Below, piece by piece: positions 1-5,019 of a stretch of 5,019 nucleotides of DNA. Origin of the DNA: an uncultured Lentisphaeria bacterium (GTDB lineage Bacteria; Verrucomicrobiota; Lentisphaeria; JABSQK01; CAJWLW01); assembly GCA_913042885.1 (NCBI GenBank), contig CAJWLW010000349.1, forward strand, positions 1-5,019, written 5' to 3'. The position numbers were made by a program, and so were the translations under genes. Each line of letters starts with the position of its first letter. Position 1 is the first letter of the stretch. The notes below the pieces were generated by a model. That model did not search any database. It was not told the DNA's origin and was given only the letters and a program-made list of their open reading frames with translations.

Positions 1-956
1 TTGTTGGTGCCGAGTGTCTGCTTGACTGTTTCGGTTGCTGCGTTCAGTTCGGCGATCAGGCTGTCATCGAGTCTCAAATTCAGAGCCTTGATGTTGCGCA
101 GCACCTGCTCGGGACGGCGCCCCCCGATGATGACCGAGGTGATCGCCGGATTGGCCAGGGTCCAGGCGAGTGCGACGTCTGCCATTGGGATGCCGGCGCC
201 ATCGCAGATGTTGCCAATTTCCCGGTAGGCCGCCCACAGTTCTGCTTCGCATCCGGGTTCGCCGTGGCGCACCATTGAACGTTCGCATGAAAAATGGCGG
301 GTGCGTCGGCGCGATTCGGGAATGTCGTCGATGCTGTCCCAGCGTCCGGCGAGAATGCCCTGCATCAACGGCATGTACGCCAGAATGCCCATGCCCTTTT
401 CCTCGCATGCCGGAATAATCTCGAACTCGATGCAGCGGGTCAGCAGATTGTAGACGAGTTGATTCGATACGGATGTACCCACAGCGAACCATTCAGCTAA
501 ATTCTGCGGCCCGTAATTGGACAATGCGATTTCGCGCACCTTGCCTTCAGTCACGAGCTCCTGCAGCAGCCCCCAGACATCGGCGACCGGTACATCGTAG
601 AACGGCCAATGAATGTGATACAGGTCGATGTGGTCGGAGCCGAGGCGTTTCAGGCTGGCTTCGCAGGATTGGCGCAGCAGGTCAGGTTGGCAATGTTCCG
701 GGAACACTTTGCTGGAGATCAGCACGTCATCGCGGCGCTTGCCCAATGCTTTGCCGAGCGCTTCTTCCGATGCGCCGTTGCCGTAGCCCTCCGCGGTATC
801 GAAAAGATTGATGCCGGCGTCGAGAGCGGTTTGCACAGATGCCGCATCGTCCTCCCACGAGCTGTCGCCCCAGTAAGTCTTGTCACCAAGCTGCCAGGTG
901 CCGTAGGAGAGGACGGAAACTTCCAGTCCACTGGAACCGAGTTTGCGGTATTCCAT
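1..956 (-). CDS. Aldo/keto reductase, 3' end cut by window edge
   Basis: NAD(P)H-dependent aldo/keto reductase of the cytosolic TIM-barrel superfamily. 318 residues are visible and only the extreme C-terminus is missing. It opens MEYRKLGSSGLEVS, the usual N-terminal hairpin and first strand of bacterial members. The catalytic tetrad is present: Asp53 and Tyr58 (FDTAEGYG), Lys83 (SSKVFP) and His116 (LYHIHWP). The cofactor loop near the C-terminus is also clear (SVIIGGRRPEQV, residues 274-285, then Asn288). The start at 956 is supported by GGAG at 965-968, 8 nt upstream. The gene follows the aldolase by 22 bp and is probably co-transcribed with it. By context it may oxidise a 6-deoxy sugar to its lactone, as known for some AKR sugar dehydrogenases, or act on the aldehyde released by the aldolase. 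Family assignment is secure; the substrate is inferred. Confidence 0.93.
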   Translation of the reverse strand, partial: MEYRKLGSSGLEVSVLSYGTWQLGDKTYWGDSSWEDDAASVQTALDAGINLFDTAEGYGNGASEEALGKALGKRRDDVLISSKVFPEHCQPDLLRQSCEASLKRLGSDHIDLYHIHWPFYDVPVADVWGLLQELVTEGKVREIALSNYGPQNLAEWFAVGTSVSNQLVYNLLTRCIEFEIIPACEEKGMGILAYMPLMQGILAGRWDSIDDIPESRRRTRHFSCERSMVRHGEPGCEAELWAAYREIGNICDGAGIPMADVALAWTLANPAITSVIIGGRRPEQVLRNIKALNLRLDDSLIAELNAATETVKQTLGTN

Positions 957-978
957 TCGAGAAACTCCATCTCCCAAT

Positions 979-1761
979 TTATGGCAGGTTTTCGCGCATT
1001 TTGTTGAGTAAAGCCGTCGCCCCCTGGGCGAACACTCGCAGGGCGGCGGCATAACCGAAGAGAGTGAACCCATGCGCCATAAGCTGGGGCAGCATGTCGG
1101 GTTTCGGAATATGGATGGCGGCGATCTTTTCATGCCGACGACAGGCGGTTCCGACGTTTGCGACGACCTTCATCAGGAAATCCGGATCGGTGTTGCCGGC
1201 GTTGCGCATGCTGGTTTCCAGGTCATCGGGCCCGATGTACAAGCCGTCGACGCCCTGCGTCGCGGCGATTTCGTCGAGTATGGTTACAGCTTCCACGGTT
1301 TCGATCTGGATCAGTGTTGCCAGCTGCTGGTTGGCCTCGTTGAGGTACGTTGCCTTGTCGGGCGGTATGGTAAAATTCGTGTGTGGCAGCAGCAGGTGGA
1401 CGCCGCGTTCACCGAGCGGTGGGTATTTCGTCAGTTTTACGGCAGTCTGGACCTCGGCCATGGTGCGAATCTGCGGCACGATAATGCCTTCAGCGCCGCC
1501 GTCGAGTATGGCCGCGAAGAGGCCGGGGCTGCGTAGCGGGACTCGCACCAGCGGGGTCAGGCCGCGGCACTTGCCGACGTCGATCATGCGGGTGACGTCG
1601 CTGAGGTCCAGAGCGCCATGCTCGAGGTCGATCATGAAGAAATCGAACCCGCAGTTTGCCATGGTTGCGACGACACCGCTGCTGTTCATTTCGACCAGGA
1701 ATGTGCCGAAGCATGGTGTGCCCTTGCGTAGACGCTGACGCAGTTCTCGAATATTTTCCAT
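979..1761 (-). CDS. HpcH/HpaI-family aldolase (2-keto-3-deoxy sugar acid type)
   Basis: Class II, metal-dependent pyruvate aldolase of the HpcH/HpaI family, 260 residues, normal for the family (about 250-270). Family members such as HpaI and RhmA cleave 2-keto-3-deoxy acids to pyruvate and an aldehyde in the cytosol. Expected active-site residues are visible: His48 in IDLEHG, Arg73 in LVRVP, Gln152 and Glu154 in IQIETVEA, and Asp180 in IGPDDL. Glu154 and Asp180 are the presumed metal ligands. The reading frame stays open upstream to an ATG at 1944, but those 61 extra codons are Arg/Pro-rich and unlike the family, so I start at 1761, although no clear Shine-Dalgarno precedes it. It leads the two-gene unit with the aldo/keto reductase. 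With a mutarotase and a lactonase-type gene nearby, 2-keto-3-deoxy-L-rhamnonate or -fuconate is a plausible substrate. 4-hydroxy-2-oxoheptanedioate aldolase activity is the alternative. Confidence 0.9.
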   Translation of the reverse strand: MENIRELRQRLRKGTPCFGTFLVEMNSSGVVATMANCGFDFFMIDLEHGALDLSDVTRMIDVGKCRGLTPLVRVPLRSPGLFAAILDGGAEGIIVPQIRTMAEVQTAVKLTKYPPLGERGVHLLLPHTNFTIPPDKATYLNEANQQLATLIQIETVEAVTILDEIAATQGVDGLYIGPDDLETSMRNAGNTDPDFLMKVVANVGTACRRHEKIAAIHIPKPDMLPQLMAHGFTLFGYAAALRVFAQGATALLNKMRENLP

Positions 1762-2009
1762 AGGTGTGCCGGCTGATTGATTGTGGGGTATTGTGTGCTG
1801 GACAGGTGGTAGGGTAGGGCGACCCCGGAGAAAATCAAGAATGCGACGGCGATCTGGGCCACAGCTGTGCTGCGAACAGAATGGCCTCGGAAATTCGTCA
1901 CACCGGCGATCGAGGCGATGCAATGTTTGATAGGCGTCCGCCATGGATGAGTTTATATAGGCGCCGATCAGCGTTCCAGCATCAGTAAAGAAAAACCGGA
2001 AAACGGCAA
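1762..2009. promoter_or_regulatory. Divergent intergenic region between aldolase and exported-protein gene
   Basis: These 248 bp separate the start of the minus-strand aldolase from the start of the plus-strand gene, so both promoters should lie here. I see a 10-bp palindrome at 1860-1869. There is an AT-rich TATATA at 1954-1959 with TTGATA at 1927-1932, but the 21-bp spacing is too long for a confident sigma-70 promoter. A purine-rich stretch (1988-2003) precedes the ATG at 2010, with only a weak GGA (1998-2000) as ribosome binding site. The minus-strand frame of the aldolase stays open back to 1944, so a longer aldolase N-terminus is not fully excluded. No RNA gene or terminator was recognised. 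Confidence 0.5.
1860..1869. repeat. 10-bp perfect palindrome, possible operator
   Basis: CACAGCTGTG reads the same on both strands and lies in the divergent intergenic region, about 100 bp upstream of the aldolase start and 140 bp upstream of the plus-strand gene. A site for a dimeric regulator could sit here and control both directions. It lacks the central CG typical of LacI/GalR operators. A 10-bp palindrome can arise by chance in a sequence of this size, so the functional reading is weak. Confidence 0.25.
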
Positions 2010-3314
2010 ATGCAAAACATCCGTATTTTTGTTGTAACGCTGGGGCTTGCCTGCATGGGCAGCGGGCATCTGGACGCGAACGATTCGGCGATTGCGTCGT
2101 GGTCGATCGTGGTCACTGATTCGGTCGATATTGACCGGGGAAGCTGGCCGATTCTTGCACGCGTCCAATTGCCGGTCGGCATTGATGATCCGGTGTTTGT
2201 GCTGCGCCGCGAAGGCCGGCAGGAGCCGGTCGCTCATCAAGTGCTTGCTGTGGTTGAGCCGGACGTTGCGCGCCTGGCGGATGTGGCCGACGCGAATGAC
2301 GGACTGGTGGATGTTTGTTTTTTCACCGACTTGAGCGGCTGCGGCATGCGTCGCTTTGATCTTGATCTCGTTGTGAAGCCTAAGCAAGCGAGGCTGGGTG
2401 CGCCGGAGTTGCAATACAGTGGCGAACGGTTTGGAACGACGGTAGATGCCGGGGCTGCGGAGTTTGCATTCGATTCGGTGAGCGGACAGTTCATGTCGTA
2501 CGTTCCACAACAAAACGGCAGGGGCGAGGAGATGGGGTTTGTTCAGGATCGGCGCAGGCCGATCCACTGGAACCCTGACGTGTGGATGCCGCCGGCATCC
2601 TGGGGGCATGTCAGCGACTGGGATACGAGCAAGCCCGAATTGACACCTGATTTCAGCGAAAGCCGGGGGCCGCTGGCTTACCGGTCAGTGCGGCGGGGCG
2701 TCATGCCATATTCCAACGAGACGCTGGCAGAGGTCAGCTACACCGTGTTTGCGGGCATGCCGTTCGTACTCGAGACGTCGCGCATGGAGTTTACCAAGGA
2801 TACGGACATCGGTGCGGTACGTCACAACGAGCTGGTGTTCAACCGTGGAATCCATACGCATGGCATTTGGCCGGATGACACCGGGAAGCCGCAGCTCGGC
2901 CGTTTGTTCGACCCGGAGAATCCGAAGAAAATTTACGGGCAGATCAAACGTGTGAAAGCCGACATTCCGTGGATTGGGCTGGTGCATCCCTCCGGGGGTT
3001 ACGGGATCGCCATTGTCAACAACTGGTACGGGAGCAGTGCACCGGAAGGCAATGCCGGGCCGCAGGACGAGAACGCAGTCTATTACCTGTTGGATTACGG
3101 TGAGCATCCCGCTGAAAGTTTCCACTTAAATTTTTCGTACGTGTGCAGGACACTGCTGACGTGGGTTACAGTTGTGAAAGGGTCGGTTTTCGGAGAGCGT
3201 TCCGCCTTCCTGACTTTTTCTGTCGAGCCCGACGTGGAGGCGCGCTACGACTACCTGCTGCGCTGGACAAAATTGCTGAGGAACCTGCCGGTCGTAGAAG
3301 TCATGGCAAACTGA
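2010..3314 (+). CDS. Probable exported protein of unknown function (434 aa)
   Basis: I do not recognise the family. The N-terminus looks like a signal peptide: Arg5, a hydrophobic core at about residues 6-18 (IFVVTLGLACMG), and a possible cleavage site after Ala23 (HLDA|ND). Cys15 does not sit in a canonical lipobox, so a lipoprotein is unlikely. The mature part appears beta-rich with no further membrane segment. Noticeable segments are a polar aromatic stretch with Trp187, Trp192, Trp198 and Trp204, a His-rich RGIHTHGIWPDD (279-290), and a Gly/aromatic segment GLVHPSGGYGIAIVNNWYG (323-341). Residues 142-160 resemble the opening of a carbohydrate-active beta-sandwich domain (F-x-FDSVSG), only by impression. 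It is the sole plus-strand gene and lies among sugar-catabolism genes, so a role in binding or breaking down an extracellular glycan is plausible but inferred. The start at 2010 is chosen because it includes the signal peptide; its ribosome binding site is weak. Confidence 0.8.
   Translation: MQNIRIFVVTLGLACMGSGHLDANDSAIASWSIVVTDSVDIDRGSWPILARVQLPVGIDDPVFVLRREGRQEPVAHQVLAVVEPDVARLADVADANDGLVDVCFFTDLSGCGMRRFDLDLVVKPKQARLGAPELQYSGERFGTTVDAGAAEFAFDSVSGQFMSYVPQQNGRGEEMGFVQDRRRPIHWNPDVWMPPASWGHVSDWDTSKPELTPDFSESRGPLAYRSVRRGVMPYSNETLAEVSYTVFAGMPFVLETSRMEFTKDTDIGAVRHNELVFNRGIHTHGIWPDDTGKPQLGRLFDPENPKKIYGQIKRVKADIPWIGLVHPSGGYGIAIVNNWYGSSAPEGNAGPQDENAVYYLLDYGEHPAESFHLNFSYVCRTLLTWVTVVKGSVFGERSAFLTFSVEPDVEARYDYLLRWTKLLRNLPVVEVMAN
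2546..2600. repeat. Two small perfect inverted repeats inside the exported-protein gene
   Basis: GGATCGGC at 2546-2553 pairs with GCCGATCC at 2558-2565 across a 4-nt loop. Nineteen bases on, GGATGCC at 2584-2590 pairs with GGCATCC at 2594-2600 across 3 nt. Both lie within codons of residues about 179-197 and neither is followed by a T-run, so they are not intrinsic terminators. Their closeness may simply reflect coding constraint in GC-rich DNA. Confidence 0.4.
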
Positions 3315-3393
3315 TTGTGCGGGTTGTCTCTGGATTCACGTGTGTCTTGCCGCTCAACCGGGCTGCGCCTTCAAGGTGTCCGTCCCAAAATTC
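3315..3393. other. Convergent intergenic gap, no clear terminator
   Basis: The 79 bp between the stop of the plus-strand gene and the stop of the minus-strand mutarotase should hold termination signals for both directions. I found no GC-rich hairpin followed by a T-run on either strand. The only pairing noticed is a loose GGTTG/CAACC pair with a loop of more than 20 nt. Termination may be Rho-dependent or use the hairpin just inside the mutarotase gene. Confidence 0.5.
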
Positions 3394-3735
3394 CTAATCT
3401 TCCGACGAAGTTTCCCAGTGAAAAACTTCGGGCAGACCATCGGGATAGGCGTTTTCCGGGTCGTAGGCGCCCTCGGCTTCGTTTTCCATGATTGGTGCCA
3501 TGTATTTTTCCCAGCGCAGGGATTCCGGACTGTCTTCAAGGATTCGGACAGCGTCGGCGTAGTTGTCTGCCTCCATATAGAGGAACATCTGACGACCGTG
3601 CATGAAGATGCTCATATTGTGAATGCCGGCGCGCTGCAAATCGTCGAGCACCTCGGGCCAGACCGCCTGATGACGGCGGATGTATTCATCCTGCTGCCCG
3701 TCCTTGACGTTTAGAACAAATGATATTCGTTGCAT
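3394..3735 (-). CDS. L-rhamnose mutarotase family protein (RhaM/DUF718)
   Basis: Small cytosolic sugar mutarotase, 113 residues (E. coli RhaM has 104), which interconverts anomers of L-rhamnose or a related 6-deoxy sugar such as L-fucose. Family landmarks are Tyr18 and His22 (EYIRRH), the latter the proposed catalytic His, at the same numbering as E. coli RhaM, then WPEV (26-29), HNMSIF (39-44), LRWEKYM (73-79) and LPEVF (101-105). The position of E. coli Tyr41 is Met41 here. The C-terminus carries a short acidic tail. Start at 3735 is preferred: GGAG lies 8 nt upstream and the homology begins here. Earlier in-frame ATGs at 3756 and 3825 would add unconserved residues, and the one at 3825 would overlap the upstream gene. 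It is last of the three-gene unit, 25 bp after the Gfo/Idh gene, which fits supply of the correct anomer to a sugar dehydrogenase. I leave the symbol blank because the sugar is uncertain. Confidence 0.92.
   Translation of the reverse strand: MQRISFVLNVKDGQQDEYIRRHQAVWPEVLDDLQRAGIHNMSIFMHGRQMFLYMEADNYADAVRILEDSPESLRWEKYMAPIMENEAEGAYDPENAYPDGLPEVFHWETSSED
3406..3430 (-). repeat. 8-bp inverted repeat at the 3' end of the mutarotase gene
   Basis: CGAAGTTT at 3406-3413 pairs perfectly with AAACTTCG at 3423-3430 across a 9-nt loop. In the minus-strand transcript this would fold just before the mutarotase stop codon. It is AU-containing and is not directly followed by a U-tract (only a short TTTT about 20 nt downstream), so it is a weak terminator or 3'-end-stabilising hairpin at best. 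Confidence 0.25.
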
Positions 3736-3743
3736 CGGCTTTT

Positions 3744-3747
3744 CTCC
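3744..3747 (-). promoter_or_regulatory. Ribosome binding site deciding the mutarotase start
   Basis: The minus strand reads GGAGAAAAGCCG immediately before the ATG at 3735, placing GGAG 8 nt upstream. It sits in the 25-bp gap after the Gfo/Idh stop codon and supports the 113-residue product over longer in-frame alternatives. Confidence 0.75.
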
Positions 3748-3760
3748 GTTGGTCATGACT

Positions 3761-4861
3761 TCATTCGTACAGCGATTCGACGTTGACTGCCTGGCCGTTC
3801 TGCGCTGCCGAGCGATAGGCAGCATCGAGCAGTTCGACGGTGTGCCAGCCGCATTCCGCTGGTGAGCCGTTCGGTTGTGTACCTATGATCACGTCGACAA
3901 GATTCGTTGCCGTTGCCTGCAGTGGGTACGACTCTTCCGGTTGATCGGCGCCGTCCGGGGTGTCATCCACCGGCAGCGGTTCGAACTGCTCGTCGGTTCC
4001 GTCGGGATGCCGGACATGCATGACGCCCGCGACGCATTCGATATTGATCCGTCCGCGTTCGCAGTCGATGTGCAGGGGCAGCAGGCCGCCGTCGGAGACC
4101 TGGAGGCTGCCGGTGCTGCCGATATTGGCGAGGGCGCCGTTGTCCATTTGTGCGGTGATCGCGTCGATCACGTCGACCCGTACGTCGAGATTGTTCATCA
4201 ACGCCAGAACGCGGACCGGGCGCAGGCCGGTGATGAAATGCATGACACTGGCGCTGTGCGTGATCTGCAGATGTCCCTGGCCACCGCCGGAGCGGGCGGG
4301 ATCGCTGTACACGTCGCCCGGACCGATGACCGGGTAATTGTGCTCGTTGCCATAAACCGAGTCGTCGCCGCGCAGCATGTGGATGGTCGAGGAGGCGAAG
4401 TAGCAGTTGATGTACAGGACCTTACCGAGTTCACCGGATTGAATCAGGTCCCGTGCCTTGAGTACGCGCGGTGAGAAATGCATCGGATAACCGATGATCA
4501 GTTCGCGGCTGCGCGCTGCTGCCAAGTCGACGAGGGCACGGGCATGTTTCGCGGTCAGGACCATTGGCTTCTCGAGCATGACATGCAGGTCATGCTCGAG
4601 GCAGGCGCGGGTCACCTCATAGTGCGCGGCGTGCCAGACGGCGACCACGACGCCGTCGAGTTTTTCGTTCGCCAGCAGCTCGCGGTAATCCGTATAGGTC
4701 TTTTCGACGCCGAACTTCGCCGCCATCATCGCCAGCACCTCTTCACGGGTATCGCATATTGCGGTGATTTGCGCCGCCGGGTGTGCCGCAAGCGCTGGGA
4801 AGTGTGCGGTCGAGGACCACCAACCGGTCCCGATAATAGCTATTCTGGCGTGGTCAGGCAT
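3761..4861 (-). CDS. Gfo/Idh/MocA family NAD(P)-dependent oxidoreductase
   Basis: Cytosolic sugar or polyol dehydrogenase, 366 residues, typical length. The N-terminal Rossmann domain opens with IAIIGTGWW (7-15), carrying the Gly-x-Gly turn, and strand 2 ends in ITAICD with Asp37, which suggests NAD rather than NADP. The family EKP motif is at 97-99 (MLEKP), with Lys98 the expected catalytic lysine. The C-terminal alpha/beta domain begins near residue 125. The second substrate motif is GGGQGHLQITHSA (192-204), with His202 the likely catalytic His; the position four before it, Asp in myo-inositol dehydrogenase, is Leu198. Start at 4861 has GGAG at 4868-4871, 6 nt upstream, between the amidohydrolase stop and the ATG. 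It lies 14 bp after the amidohydrolase and 25 bp before the mutarotase, consistent with oxidation of a sugar to a lactone. The exact substrate cannot be read from sequence. Confidence 0.93.
   Translation of the reverse strand: MPDHARIAIIGTGWWSSTAHFPALAAHPAAQITAICDTREEVLAMMAAKFGVEKTYTDYRELLANEKLDGVVVAVWHAAHYEVTRACLEHDLHVMLEKPMVLTAKHARALVDLAAARSRELIIGYPMHFSPRVLKARDLIQSGELGKVLYINCYFASSTIHMLRGDDSVYGNEHNYPVIGPGDVYSDPARSGGGQGHLQITHSASVMHFITGLRPVRVLALMNNLDVRVDVIDAITAQMDNGALANIGSTGSLQVSDGGLLPLHIDCERGRINIECVAGVMHVRHPDGTDEQFEPLPVDDTPDGADQPEESYPLQATATNLVDVIIGTQPNGSPAECGWHTVELLDAAYRSAAQNGQAVNVESLYE
4571..4600. repeat. Perfect 12-bp inverted repeat with 6-nt loop inside the Gfo/Idh gene
   Basis: CTCGAGCATGAC at 4571-4582 is the exact reverse complement of GTCATGCTCGAG at 4589-4600, separated by ATGCAG. 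On the minus strand it encodes residues 88-97, LEHDLHVMLE, ending on the Glu of the EKP motif. The mRNA could form a stable hairpin about 290 nt into the gene. There is no adjacent T-run, so it is not an intrinsic terminator. Function is unknown and coding coincidence is possible. Confidence 0.6.
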
Positions 4862-4875
4862 TCCGTGCTCCGGAT

Positions 4876-5019
4876 TTAGATGCGGTAGAGTGTCGAGGCG
4901 TTCTTCGAAAGCATGGCGTCCTGCTCGTCGTCGGTGAAGTCGGCGACGAGCTCGGTGTAGGCGTTGATCAGGACGTCGTACGTGCTGTACAGCTTGTCGA
5001 CCGGCCAGTTGGTGCCGAA
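4876..5019 (-). CDS. Amidohydrolase (COG3618, sugar-lactonase type), C-terminal fragment
   Basis: Only the last 47 residues are in the window; the gene continues past the right edge. The fragment begins FGTNWPVDKLYSTYDV and ends NASTLYRI. This matches the C-terminus of COG3618 amidohydrolases: the G-[ST]-[ND]-[WF]-P motif after the last barrel strands, then a helix, then an acidic DDEQ segment before a terminal N-A-x-x-x-Y-R. Characterised relatives in this superfamily include L-fuconolactonase and L-rhamnonolactonase, which hydrolyse the aldonolactone made by the sugar dehydrogenase. It is the first visible gene of the unit with the Gfo/Idh protein and the mutarotase, with 14 bp to the next start. 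The fit with a deoxyhexose pathway is good, but the metal-binding residues are outside the window and the substrate is inferred. Confidence 0.8.
   Translation of the reverse strand, partial: FGTNWPVDKLYSTYDVLINAYTELVADFTDDEQDAMLSKNASTLYRI

Noticed and set aside
1064..1738. 224-codon plus-strand open frame opposite the aldolase
   Set aside because: Antisense shadow; the minus-strand reading has all HpcH/HpaI active-site motifs.
1686..1901. 71-codon minus-strand frame with a hydrophobic stretch that could resemble a small membrane protein
   Set aside because: It overlaps the start of the aldolase in another frame, has no visible ribosome binding site, and its C-terminal half is an out-of-frame reading of the aldolase gene.
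1927..1959. Possible sigma-70 promoter TTGATA / TATATA for the plus-strand gene
   Set aside because: The spacer is 21 bp, beyond the normal 16-18 bp, so it is noted only as an AT-rich feature of the intergenic region.
3143..3397. Possible frameshift near the 3' end of the exported-protein gene, because another plus frame is open there
   Set aside because: The main frame continues with plausible beta-rich sequence to a stop at 3312-3314, and the alternative frame is Arg-rich and unconvincing.
3875..4474. 200-codon plus-strand open frame opposite the Gfo/Idh gene
   Set aside because: It is a shadow of a clearly conserved gene on the other strand, a common result of GC-rich codon use; no recognisable motif.
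4923..4951. 8-bp inverted repeat GCTCGTCG / CGACGAGC in the amidohydrolase fragment
   Set aside because: Short, 13-nt loop, built from GC-rich Asp/Glu/Val codons; expected by chance in this composition.

Overview
The window is a GC-rich bacterial segment carrying part of a sugar-catabolism gene cluster. The gene types are a COG3618 amidohydrolase, a Gfo/Idh/MocA dehydrogenase, an L-rhamnose-type mutarotase, an HpcH/HpaI aldolase and an aldo/keto reductase. This mix is common in carbohydrate-scavenging environmental bacteria such as Latescibacterota, Poribacteria, Planctomycetota and related marine or soil lineages. No rRNA, tRNA or marker gene is present, so any taxonomic placement is only an impression.

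Layout, right to left on the minus strand. The 3' end of an amidohydrolase (4876-5019, cut by the window edge) is followed after 14 bp by a Gfo/Idh/MocA oxidoreductase (3761-4861). After another 25 bp comes a mutarotase of the RhaM family (3394-3735). These three look like one transcription unit. A second minus-strand pair lies at the left: an HpcH/HpaI-type 2-keto-3-deoxy acid aldolase (979-1761), then 22 bp later an aldo/keto reductase (1-956, its last residues beyond the left edge). Between the two minus-strand blocks sits a single plus-strand gene (2010-3314). It encodes a probable exported protein of 434 residues that I cannot assign to a family. Its 3' end converges on the mutarotase across 79 bp. 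Its 5' end diverges from the aldolase across a 248-bp intergenic region that contains a 10-bp palindrome.

Taken together, the minus-strand genes match most steps of a non-phosphorylative 6-deoxyhexose (L-rhamnose or L-fucose type) route: anomer interconversion (mutarotase), oxidation to the lactone (Gfo/Idh or aldo/keto reductase), lactone hydrolysis (COG3618), and retro-aldol cleavage of the 2-keto-3-deoxy acid (HpcH/HpaI). The sugar-acid dehydratase needed between the last two steps is not in the window. The true substrate is an inference from families and context. No mobile element, CRISPR array or RNA gene was seen. The most unusual DNA structure is a perfect 12-bp inverted repeat with a 6-nt loop inside the Gfo/Idh coding sequence (4571-4600).
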